A DNA stretch of 64,000 nucleotides, taken from Candidatus Goldiibacteriota bacterium (lineage in GTDB: Bacteria; Oederibacteriota; PGYV01; DSYL01). Location: NCBI GenBank assembly GCA_018000835.1, contig JAGNJD010000001.1, positions 69,275 to 133,274 on the forward strand. Direction: 5' to 3'. The notes under the pieces are model-generated. The model was given only the letters and a program-made list of their open reading frames with translations, was not told where the DNA came from and searched no databases. The translations under genes and the position numbers were made by a program. Numbering within the stretch: the stretch's first letter is position 1; the number at the start of each line of letters is the position of its first letter. Below are positions 45,695 to 54,400 of the stretch, piece after piece.

Positions 45695-46522
45695 TCATTT
45701 ATCCTTTTTAAACACAAACAAATTCTCATGCATTATCAACAGAAAGTTGAATTTTTTAGACTGGCTTTTCCAGTATGGCGTAGAGCTGCAATTGTGCTGT
45801 TCCTTTATAATTTCTTCTTTAAGCTTGAATCCAACTTTTAAGAATCTGTCCAAAACCATATGGGGAATAGGGATAAACATACCTTTCTTACGAGTTGAAC
45901 CAATGAGAATAGCGCAAAACTTTCCTGGCTTTAGTACCCTATAAAACTCCCTTGCCATCACTTCCATTTCATCGCAAAATTTCCCGATATTGCCTATATT
46001 TGACAAATCCCCTTCTATCTTCCCTTTACTATACTTAATAATATCGGCATAGGGTGGGTGAGTAGCTATAAAATCAATGGATTCGTCTTTTATCTTATTT
46101 AAATACCTTGCGTCGCCGACTTCTACCTTAATATTGGATTTTGAACTATTAAAATCGAGCCTTTGTTTTGTTATTTTTACATGTTCCGGATTTATATCAT
46201 AGCCGATTGCATCACGATTTAGGAGTTTGCACTCTATCAGGGTTGTACCGGAGCCTACCATTGGATCAAGTACTACATCGCCTTCTTTTGAGTACCTGAG
46301 TAGCAGATTCCTGGGAATTTGTGGCGCCCAGTTACCCGGGAAATCCCCTTTGTGCGTTGCCCAATTCCCCCGTTCAGGAAAAGACCATACGGTCGTATGT
46401 TCAAGATCAAAACCCGAGGGCGGAATCTTGACAACTTCTTCCTCTAACATCATTACCTTTTTACCATTAATAGATACCGGGTAGGATTTTCTTTGTTTTT
46501 TTCTCATACTCATAATACTCAT
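45695..46522 (-). CDS. DNA methyltransferase (N4-cytosine/N6-adenine)
   Basis: The SAM-binding loop is VVLDPMVGSGTTLIECKLL with YDINPEHVKITKQRL, and the catalytic loop is ATHPPYADIIKYS (HPPY, a variant of the S/D-PPY motif). The order TRD, SAM loop, catalytic loop fits the beta/gamma-type classes. Length (275) is typical. The start overlaps the preceding isoprenylcysteine-methyltransferase-like gene by 56 bases; an internal ATG at 46507 or 46513 is possible. It is coupled to the downstream hypothetical gene. Confidence 0.8.
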   Translation of the reverse strand: MSIMSMRKKQRKSYPVSINGKKVMMLEEEVVKIPPSGFDLEHTTVWSFPERGNWATHKGDFPGNWAPQIPRNLLLRYSKEGDVVLDPMVGSGTTLIECKLLNRDAIGYDINPEHVKITKQRLDFNSSKSNIKVEVGDARYLNKIKDESIDFIATHPPYADIIKYSKGKIEGDLSNIGNIGKFCDEMEVMAREFYRVLKPGKFCAILIGSTRKKGMFIPIPHMVLDRFLKVGFKLKEEIIKEQHNCSSTPYWKSQSKKFNFLLIMHENLFVFKKDK

Positions 46523-46961
46523 CTCCGAACCTATTTTTTAATTCTTTTTCCTCAAACTCAATCCTGACAACTATAATAATCAAATTTGCCGCAGATAATC
46601 CCAGCAATACATAATCAAATGAATACAAATCAATCCCGGCAATCATCAATATCAGGCTTAAATAAATTGGATGCCTCACTTTGCTGTAAAGCCCGCTAGT
46701 AATCAGTTTTTTGCCTTTTTCGTCCTTTATTTTTATGCTTGGCGACCAGTTATCACCGAGCTGCTTTCTTGCGATAAATGCCAGGGCAACTCCCATGCCA
46801 AACAAAACGATTCCCACTATCTCATTAATAGTGCCCCGTATTGCAAAAGAGTCTTTTTGTTCTCCCCAGATAAAAACCAAAAAATACGCTAAAACAAATA
46901 CAAATACCAAAACCGCACTTGGATCTTTAATGAATAATTCCCACCTGCGCTTAAAGTTCAT
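46467..46961 (-). CDS. Isoprenylcysteine carboxyl methyltransferase-like membrane protein
   Basis: The 164-residue protein has about four membrane helices. It ends with LITSGLYSKVRHPIYLSLILMIAGIDL and EEKELKNRFGDEYYEYEKKTKKILP, the SAM-binding and closing motifs of the ICMT/PEMT family. It methylates an unknown acceptor (often small thiol, lipid or terpene compounds) in the membrane. It is odd to find it inside a restriction-modification cluster, between the 449-residue protein and the DNA methylase, with an overlap into the latter. It may be a passenger. Confidence 0.75.
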   Translation of the reverse strand: MNFKRRWELFIKDPSAVLVFVFVLAYFLVFIWGEQKDSFAIRGTINEIVGIVLFGMGVALAFIARKQLGDNWSPSIKIKDEKGKKLITSGLYSKVRHPIYLSLILMIAGIDLYSFDYVLLGLSAANLIIIVVRIEFEEKELKNRFGDEYYEYEKKTKKILPGIY

Positions 46962-46981
46962 AAAGTCTCCCAGATTTAAAA

Positions 46982-48331
46982 TTAAGACATCAAACCTCCG
47001 CCTCCTAATCCTGTTTCTGTCCTCGCACTATCCCACCCGGTTTGTCCAAGAATACTGATCGACTTTGGAGGGTTATATTTCTTGAATCCCGGTGTTTTAG
47101 GTTCACAAACAATATTCAAGGGACAATCTTTAATACTTTTCAAAAGAGCGTCTTTACCAGTCACAAATATATTTTTTTCAATAAAAATATATCCATCTTC
47201 ACTGGTACAGGGCAAGACTTTATTTATAACAAATGCTTTGTTTTTCTTTCCGTTTTTAAAACATACCTGACAAGTCTTATTCCTTGCAGAATGCCAGCTA
47301 AATTTATGCTCATGCGTTTCACACTCAAATATACAAAGGCTTTCCTTGCAGAATTCCCGCCCAATAATCCTGTAAACCAGATAATCAATCATACATGGGC
47401 TTTCAATGCATTCTTCCGGGTACTTTTCTTTCCAGATTTCCCAAACCCTGCGCCATGCTTTTGCATTCATTTCATCGATCAACGAATACTGATAACAAAA
47501 CACATCAATAAAGCTCGATACAAGCGGTATTTTCGTTTTTAAAATCCCCGTTCTGAGCGCAACTTTAACAGTATTTATATCGCTGGCCACGTCTATCTTG
47601 TCAAAATTTGTTATGTTTTCCCAGACACCAAGCAATACCATATCACGTAAAAACATGTCTGTCTTTTTATTGCCAAAACCCGATCCGGTATTTTCCAGCA
47701 GCATTTCCCGGACTCTGGAAATATCATTCCCGGCTTTTTCTATCAATCCAATTGGTTCTGTGCCCAAATTGATTAAAAGTTCTGCTGATTTTTCCGCATA
47801 TTTAATCCTTTTGTCATTTTGGGACAGGGAAGAAACACCGATGCTTTTTAAAAATGCCTCCGGGTCCGATTTGATTGATTTTTCATCAAAGATACTCGGA
47901 TCCCCCTCGTTTAATTCGAGCATTTCCGCTATATCTCTTGACCCTCTGAAATCCTGCGGCGCGGTGAAATACCTGACACGGCAAACATCCTCGTTTTTAT
48001 ATTTTCCAATATCATATAATTGAACAAATACATTTTTTCCAAATTTCTTATAAACATCATGGAAAACTTCAGCTGTTCCTTCGCATTTTTCATCAATTAT
48101 TTGTGGATCTAATAATTCCTTATGATACTTTTCCCAAAACTTATGAAATTCAGAAAAATATTTAAAATTGTCGCCTAAAGCAATTGTTTCTCCAATCCCA
48201 TCATGGTAGGTATAAAAGAATTCATTTATTTTTGAAATAATCACTCTGGCTTGTTCGAGGGATATTGAATTGACTTCCTTAATTCCCAAGCTCTTTAGTA
48301 GTTCGTTAAAAAAGTTTTTAAACTCATCCAT
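46982..48331 (-). CDS. Unknown protein with helix-hairpin-helix-like segment and Cys cluster
   Basis: I cannot name this 449-residue protein. Around residues 215-240 the sequence GSGFGNKKTDMFLRDMVLLGVW resembles a helix-hairpin-helix DNA-binding/glycosylase element. Near 320-365 a Cys-rich stretch (CMIDY, EFCKESLCIFEC, CQVC) may hold a metal or an iron-sulfur cluster. The C-terminus is Gly-rich (GLGGGGLMS). It lies 11 bases downstream of the Dam-like methylase, so it could be the restriction or base-excision partner; no nuclease motif is evident. Confidence 0.45.
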   Translation of the reverse strand: MDEFKNFFNELLKSLGIKEVNSISLEQARVIISKINEFFYTYHDGIGETIALGDNFKYFSEFHKFWEKYHKELLDPQIIDEKCEGTAEVFHDVYKKFGKNVFVQLYDIGKYKNEDVCRVRYFTAPQDFRGSRDIAEMLELNEGDPSIFDEKSIKSDPEAFLKSIGVSSLSQNDKRIKYAEKSAELLINLGTEPIGLIEKAGNDISRVREMLLENTGSGFGNKKTDMFLRDMVLLGVWENITNFDKIDVASDINTVKVALRTGILKTKIPLVSSFIDVFCYQYSLIDEMNAKAWRRVWEIWKEKYPEECIESPCMIDYLVYRIIGREFCKESLCIFECETHEHKFSWHSARNKTCQVCFKNGKKNKAFVINKVLPCTSEDGYIFIEKNIFVTGKDALLKSIKDCPLNIVCEPKTPGFKKYNPPKSISILGQTGWDSARTETGLGGGGLMS

Positions 48332-48342
48332 TTCCCACCCCT

Positions 48343-49194
48343 CTAGTAATTGAGTATTACAAGCTCATTAATAGCCCCTCTTTTTGCGGCTTTGCAGTTA
48401 ATCATTCTTTTTGCCTTTACTATTTCTATTCTATATCCTTTATATAAACCGCGAATGAATTTTACGTCGGAATTACTGAGCATAAGTTTACAACCGCGTT
48501 TATCAAGGATTTTAAATACTTTTGCAAGTCGTTCCTGGTCTTTTTCATTAAATGAATCTTTTGTATATGAAGTAAAATTTGATGTTTTATTTATCGGCTG
48601 GTATGGCGGGTCAAAATAAATGAAATCTCCTTTATCTGCTTTCTCAAGCACAACAGTAAAATCGTCGTTTATCAGTTCCACATTTTCAAGCGATTTGCTG
48701 ACAGCTTTTAAATTTACAAAATCACAAATAAGTGGATTATTGTATTTCCCAAACGGGGTATTAAATTTACCTTTGCTATTCACTCTATAAAGACCATTGA
48801 AACAGGTTTTATTCAGATAAATCAGCCTTGCGGTTTTTTCCGAATCGGATTTTGGCTCTTCATTTCTAATCTTGTAAAAAGTTTTTTCATTGTTTAAGTA
48901 TTTGCCGTTTGACAGGGCTTTTATAACATCTTCTAATTTATTTTTATCACTTAACGTTTTATAAGCATTTATCAAGTCCCCGTTTGAATCTATAAGCGTA
49001 ATCTTCTTGTCATCAAGCATTCCATTTGAATAAAGAAAGAAAAACACCGCACCGCCGCCGACAAATGGCTCTATATAATTTCTAAATTTGTCCGGAAACA
49101 AGCGTACAAAATCATTAAGTAGCTGTCCTTTACCACCCGCCCACTTTAAAAATGGCTCTGCTTTTTCTGGTCGTTCAAGTAATTTCGGCGTCAT
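48343..49194 (-). CDS. Dam-like (D12 class) N6-adenine DNA methyltransferase
   Basis: FLKWAGGKGQLL is the SAM-binding motif of the D12/Dam family, IEPFVGGGAVFF the following glycine-rich part, and FIYFDPPYQP the catalytic DPPY. KTCFNGLYRVNSKGKFNTPFG is a family signature. The Dam relatives methylate GATC, but the target here cannot be told. I chose the ATG at 49194 because AAAGGAG sits directly upstream; earlier in-frame ATGs at 49212 and 49227 would overlap lexA3. It is the second gene of the lexA3 operon. Confidence 0.88.
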   Translation of the reverse strand: MTPKLLERPEKAEPFLKWAGGKGQLLNDFVRLFPDKFRNYIEPFVGGGAVFFFLYSNGMLDDKKITLIDSNGDLINAYKTLSDKNKLEDVIKALSNGKYLNNEKTFYKIRNEEPKSDSEKTARLIYLNKTCFNGLYRVNSKGKFNTPFGKYNNPLICDFVNLKAVSKSLENVELINDDFTVVLEKADKGDFIYFDPPYQPINKTSNFTSYTKDSFNEKDQERLAKVFKILDKRGCKLMLSNSDVKFIRGLYKGYRIEIVKAKRMINCKAAKRGAINELVILNY

Positions 49195-49219
49195 AAAACT
49201 CCTTTTAAACATATTAACA

Positions 49220-49843
49220 TCATGCACCTAAACCTGTTAACACTTTTTGAACTACTCCCTGTATCATGAAATCATCCTGTATTATTATCGGCTTGTGCTT
49301 GGGGTTTGTCGAGCGTGGCATAAGTGCAATTGCACCGTCAAGGTCTTTATATTCTTTAATCGTCGCTTCATCGTCAATTAAAGCAACTACTATATCACCA
49401 GATTTTGCGGTCTGCTGCTGCCTTATAAGTACCAAATCCCCGTTGTTTATCCCCTTCTTGTTCATCGAATCACCTTTAGCTTTTAATAAAAAATATTTAT
49501 AAGGCGGTTTAGCTATTTTTAATGATACAGGAATTTTATCCAGAATATTTTGCTCGGCAAGAATCGGCATGCCACAGGCAACTTCGCCTACTATAGGGAC
49601 ATCAACGGTATTTACCCTGCTGTCGTCACCTTCAAAGTAAGTGATTATCTTTATATCCCGTCCTGTTCTTGTGATAATCTTTTTTTTCTCAAGTTTTTCA
49701 AAAAGGTAACTTACCGACCTGGGGGAATTGTATCCGAGCCGCTTCATAAGCTCCCGCACAGACGGCGGCCTGCCGTATTGCATTATACTATTCCTTATCT
49801 GCCGCAAAGCCTCTATTTCTGAATCTGTCAATGTCGTTTTCAT
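49220..49843 (-). CDS. LexA-type self-cleaving repressor (LexA3)
   Basis: The DNA-binding part has RPPSVRELMKRLGYNSPRSVSYLFEKLEKK. The S24 part has Cys90-Gly91 (VACGMPILAEQNI), Ser126 (KGDSMNKKG) and Lys163 (ATIKEY). The start MKTTLTDSEIEALRQIRN at 49843 matches the paralogs; an earlier in-frame start would lie within the transposase remnant. The -10 ends 6 bases before the ATG, so the mRNA is probably leaderless. It heads a unit with the Dam-like methylase, the Cys-cluster protein, the ICMT-like protein and a second DNA methylase. Confidence 0.9.
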   Translation of the reverse strand: MKTTLTDSEIEALRQIRNSIMQYGRPPSVRELMKRLGYNSPRSVSYLFEKLEKKKIITRTGRDIKIITYFEGDDSRVNTVDVPIVGEVACGMPILAEQNILDKIPVSLKIAKPPYKYFLLKAKGDSMNKKGINNGDLVLIRQQQTAKSGDIVVALIDDEATIKEYKDLDGAIALMPRSTNPKHKPIIIQDDFMIQGVVQKVLTGLGA

Positions 49844-49849
49844 ACTTAT

Positions 49850-49878
49850 ATTATACAGTTTGTATAAAAGGATATCAA
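49850..49878 (-). promoter_or_regulatory. lexA3 promoter with palindromic operator
   Basis: Minus strand: TTGATA (49878-49873), 17 bases, TATAAT (49855-49850). A perfect 7-3-7 palindrome, TTATACA-GTT-TGTATAA, covers 49851-49867 and overlaps the -10, an ideal spot for a repressor. Confidence 0.75.
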
Positions 49879-49890
49879 GAACAAAATAAA

Positions 49891-50329
49891 AGGCTTGAGT
49901 GTCAGACCTTGAATTTACACCTGACGTTTTACCCCTATACATATTCCCTCCTTATCGCTGCTATTTCTTTTCTTCTTTTCCCTCCCTTTTCATTTTCATC
50001 CCTTACCTTTTTAAACATCCGTCCCACGCCTCCGGGATTTAAGTCCCCGAGAATCCGGCCTATCTATGTATTGCATTGCCTGCGACATATTCGGTAATTT
50101 TATATCTGCAAGAAAATGATAATAGTTGCTCATCAAAACATATGCATAAACACTAAACTGGTATTTCTCCTTTGCCTCTCCCATGATTTGTAGGAATCTT
50201 CTCCTGTCCCCCTTTAAATATATCTTTTCTTTCGTTCCCTCTTGCTATTATATGATACGCATATCCGGTATAAATATCCTCAGTGGCCTGCCCATCTTTT
50301 TACCTCTTATTATTTATATCCTTTAATTA
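49891..50329 (-). pseudogene. Frameshifted REP-associated tyrosine transposase (Y1_Tnp type)
   Basis: On the minus strand the pieces MGRPLRIFIP, GYAYHIIARGNERKDIFKG, GDRRRFLQIMGEAKEKYQFSVYAYVLMSNYYHFL and MSQAMQYIDRPDSRG follow the order of TnpA-REP/RAYT proteins, with HUH-type 'NxYHFL' and the characteristic ARGNxR. They fall in different frames and the C-terminus is missing, so it is dead. The copy at 29488-29791 has the same ends and orientation but lacks the middle. Together they bracket a 20-kb stretch of accessory genes. Confidence 0.8.
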
Positions 50330-50500
50330 CTTTAATTAGAAGTAAATACAGTGTAAAACTTGTGGTCTTTTTGGCTGAAAAGGATATAAACGAAAAACAT
50401 ACTACACCCCTCTATAATACAATCTAACCAACGTTAAGCGAGATGTCGCGTAAAGCCCGATTGCATGAAATCCATTTTCCGGGCCAAGTGACATCCAGTG

Positions 50501-50546
50501 GTGACTCAGGCTGGCCATCTTTATTTAAATAGTCAGCCTGAGTCAC
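50501..50546. repeat. Perfect 13-base inverted repeat next to ssrA
   Basis: GTGACTCAGGCTG (50501-50513) and CAGCCTGAGTCAC (50534-50546) enclose 20 bases. The hairpin starts 10 bases beyond the tmRNA 3' end. It may help end ssrA transcription or be a small mobile palindrome; no T-run follows on the minus strand. Confidence 0.6.
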
Positions 50547-50555
50547 TTTACGGGA

Positions 50556-50894
50556 TGGTGGAGGCGGTGGGATTTGAACCCACGTCCAGACCAGCTTTAG
50601 CAAAGGCGCTACATGCTTATTCCGGATTTTAAATTCGTGCTTTATACTCCTCCGGACAGGATTACAAAGCACTACTCTCCATTTTGCTTAATAACGACGT
50701 AAGGAGAAGACGGCGTTATGCAGCCTGCTATTGGTCCCCTCTGGTTTCCCGCAGGCGAAAAAATCAGAGAGGTGCTGCAATTAAGCAGCTAAAGCGTAAT
50801 CGTTCGCTTTTATGTTTGCCCACATTGATAACGGGGATATGGGCCCCGGCATGCTCCTTTTGCCTACACTAACCTGTCGAATCCGGTCGCCCCC
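50556..50894 (-). ncRNA. ssrA: Transfer-messenger RNA
   Basis: The 5' end GGGGGCGACCGGATTCGACAG (50894 and down) pairs with the 3' end CGCCTCC-ACCA to form the acceptor stem (7 bp, one G-U). The T-arm is GTGGGTTCAAATCCCAC and CCA is encoded. The tag frame starts at GCA and reads ANIKANDYALAA, then TAA, with the usual ALAA ending recognised by ClpXP-type proteases. Length is 339 nt. It lies 70 bases downstream of smpB and was probably made from the same transcript and trimmed by RNase P and 3' exonucleases. Its 3' end borders the accessory region; ssrA is a common integration site for islands. Confidence 0.96.
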
Positions 50895-50964
50895 AGCATA
50901 GATAAAATCATCAAAAATTTATTATTTGTTTATTTAAAACCGGCATCAGACATACGGCATCTTT

Positions 50965-51411
50965 TTACATATTAATTTTATATCTTTTTTGTTCTCTTTG
51001 CAAGTCCCTTTTTTTTATTTCTTCCCTTCTATCGTATTGCTTTTTACCTTTTGCAAGAGCCAGTTCAACTTTAACCCGTCCGTTTTTAAAATATACGGAG
51101 AGAGGTATTAATGCAAGCCCTTTCTGGGTTAAAAGTCCCATCAGTCTGTGTATTTCTTTTTTATGCAAAAGCAGTTTCCTGTCACGCAGCGGGTCCGGGT
51201 TATAAATGTTTCCATGGCTATACGGACTTATGTGCATGTTAAAAAGAAAAACTTCTTCTTTCATTATCCTTGCAAAACTGTCCTGTATGTTTGCCCTGCC
51301 TTCCCTGATTGATTTTACTTCCGTTCCTTTTAATGCTATGCCTGCTTCAAACTTTTCAAGTATGAAATAATCGTGAAACGCTTTTCTGTTATGTATGGTT
51401 ATCTGTGACAT
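50965..51411 (-). CDS. smpB: SsrA-binding protein SmpB
   Basis: The protein begins [43 protein letters not shown], a textbook SmpB N-terminus. It ends [19 protein letters not shown], the tail that enters the empty A-site. It brings tmRNA to stalled ribosomes. It is full length (148). Its ATG directly follows the TAA of the 2733-residue protein gene (TAAATG), so it may be translated by reinitiation as well as from its own start. Confidence 0.97.
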   Translation of the reverse strand: MSQITIHNRKAFHDYFILEKFEAGIALKGTEVKSIREGRANIQDSFARIMKEEVFLFNMHISPYSHGNIYNPDPLRDRKLLLHKKEIHRLMGLLTQKGLALIPLSVYFKNGRVKVELALAKGKKQYDRREEIKKRDLQREQKRYKINM

Positions 51412-54400
51412 TTATTTTAACACCACCATTTTATTAACAAATTTTTCTTTTCCCACGGTTAAAACCGCATAATAAACGCCGTTTAATACGATCCTGTTGC
51501 TGTCATTTTTTCCATCCCACGTAAATTTATACAACCGGCCGCCATTTTGATTCTGCTCTGTTATCGTTTTGACGCGCCTTCCTATTATATCATAAATTAC
51601 CAGTGAAACTTTCTGATTTGACGGCAGATAATACTGCAGATTTACTGTTTCTCTGTCCGGATTAAATGGAACGGGATATGAATAAAAACTGCTGGATAAG
51701 TTTTTAAGTATTATCTGGAAAACATCAGACCTGTATGGATAACTGCCCGACTGCGGATATAATGAAACAATCAAAGAATCAAGTTTTGTAACAAGTATGT
51801 CGCCCGGATTTTGTAATTCAACGTAAAAATTTGTATCAACCGGATTGTCTCTTATCGATGCTATGATTTTGTATGTTTTACTTGATTGCGGTGCAATATA
51901 CGGGTCAGATGGATTATACAAATTTACGTATAACTGCTTTGTATCTCCCCATGACGTATTTGTTTCAAAGCCATTCCCATCTATGACCGTAATTATGTTT
52001 ATTGAATTATTAGCAGCACTGCTTGTCGTTAACGTTAATCCCTGCATAATATAAGGAGATGAAATATTTGGGTTCGTTATCGTAACGTCCATGACCGTGA
52101 TGTCCTGCTGCCCTGCAATCACTGCGTCTATCCTGTAACTCAGGAAACTTGTAAGTCCCATGCCTCCCGGCGGAACTTTTACGTTAATCGGATCTGAAAC
52201 ATCCGGAACCAGTTGCCCTGTCGTATCAGAAACGTCTATCTGATACGTTCCGGAAGCCAGGAATCTGACGTAAAAAACCGCTTCCCCTGCCGTTAAATTT
52301 ACGTTTGCCGGATAATCAGCAGTGGACGGGCTCGTGGAAACCTGTAAAACGCACGATGCAGGATATGTCTGCCAGTTATTTTGTTCCAGCGCCCTGACTG
52401 TAATTGTTACGTAATTGCCTGCTTCCTGGTCAATCGGGACGCCAGTATATCCCGGCGCATACGGCACAAAATTCTGCCCTGGTAAAATAACTGCAAGTGA
52501 CGTTAACGGAGTGCTTGTCGGAGTTGGCGTAAATGACGGTGTTGCAGTTTGCGTTGCAGTCCATGTCGGAGTTGCGGTCTGCGTCACTGTCATTGTTGCT
52601 GTCTGTGACGGGGTTGCCGTCGGAGTTGCAGTATAGGTTGGAGTTGACGTTGGCGTATCCGTTGGAGTTATCGTATAAGACGGCGTGGACGTTGGAGTAT
52701 CCGTTTGCGTCCACGTTGGCGTTACAGAAGGCGTTACGGTTGAAGTCCACGTCGGCGTTGGCGTAAAAGTAGGCGTTACGGTTGAAGTCCAGGTAAAAGT
52801 CGGAGAGACGACGATTACTATTTTTGAAAAGCCGTTGGGAGTCGTTCCTTTTATGTCCGGTTGACTATTTAAATAACTTTCATAATATTTGTCACCCGGG
52901 TCTGATATTGCATTAAACGTAATGACGTCAAAATTTGGATTTGTAAGTCCGTTCCAGGAAAACGGATATTGAACTATTATTTCATTTCCTGTGTAATTTA
53001 TTGTGGTCCCTGAAACGCTGCTAAAGTATCCTGAAACTGAATTTACTCCCTGGGGAATTACAATACGGACTTCATTTATCGTGCTCACGTCCCATGCATT
53101 TACATGATAATTATATAAAGTTAAATCCCCTGCAACTGCATAATTTGGCTGAATGTATGCATATGCTGCCGGCGTATTCGTCCACGTAGGAGTAATCGTA
53201 AAGGTAGAAGTTATTGTAAAAGTCGGAGTTATCGTCCATGTCGGAGTATTTGTCGGAGATATGGATGGAGTATCCGTAGGCGTAACCGTCGGCGTCACAG
53301 AAGGCGTCACGCTTGGAGTAATTGAAGGCGTTACAGTCGGCGTATCCGTGGGCGTATCCGTCGGGGTTACTGTCGGCGTAACCGTCGGTGTCACCGTCTC
53401 TGTTACCGTTTGCGTTACACTCGGTGTCACGGAAGGCGTTACGCTCGGCGTCACACTTGGCGTAATTGAAGGCGTAATAGTTGGCGTCACCGTCTGCGTT
53501 ACTGTCGGCGTCACTGTCTCTGTTACTGTTGGTGTTACCGTCTCTGTCACTGTTTGCGTTACGCTCGGCGTGTTCGTTGGTGTCACACTCGGTGTCACGG
53601 AAGGCGTTACACTCGGTGTCACACTTGGCGTAATCGAAGGCGTAATAGTCGGCGTTATTGTCTCTGTAACCGTCGGCGTTACTGTTTCTGTAACCGTAGG
53701 CGTTACTGTTTCCGTAACCGTTGGCGTCACCGTCTGCGTTACTGTCGGCGTCATGGTTTCTGTTACTGTCGGCGTTACTGTTTCTGTAACCGTTGGCGTC
53801 ACCGTCTCCGTTATTGTAGGCGTAACTGTCTCTGTCACTGTTTGCGTCACGCTCGGCGTGTCCGTAGGCGTTACGCTCGGTGTCACACTTGGCGTAATTG
53901 AAGGCGTAACCGTCGGTGTCACCGTCTCTGTTATTGTCGGCGTTATTGTCTCTGTTACAGACGGCGTGTTCGTTGACGTCGGACTTATTATCACTACCAT
54001 CTGCGAATATCCGTTTGGCGTTACTCCCCTGCTATCTATCAATCCGTTAAAATAACTCCCGTAGTATTTGTCTCCTCCTGTCGTTATTGCATTAAACCTT
54101 ATTATGTCAAAATTCGGATTTGTGTCTATATTCCACGCGATTGCATACGTCACTACTATCTCATCACCTATTATGCCCGCACTTGCTCCCGGCATTGAAC
54201 TTACTACTCCTGTCGCATTTACTCCTGTCTCAAGTATTATCCGCGCCTCTATTATCGGTCCCTGCCCTGCTGCGTTTATGTGATATTCATAACTTACGTT
54301 ATCTCCTGCTACTGCTATATTTGGCTTTATGTATGCATACGCATACGGCGTTTGTGTGTTTGTCGGCGTTGACGTCTGTGTTATCGTCCATGTCGGCGTT

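Noticed and set aside
50556-50640. A tRNA gene suggested by the T-arm and CCA end
   Set aside because: The 5' part lies 339 bases away and pairs with the 3' end; the tag frame ANIKANDYALAA identifies tmRNA.
53153-54055. Long 300-codon plus-strand reading frame made of GVTVSVTV-type repeats
   Set aside because: It is the mirror of the Thr/Pro/Val linker of the giant minus-strand gene; the repeat codons simply lack stops in the opposite strand.
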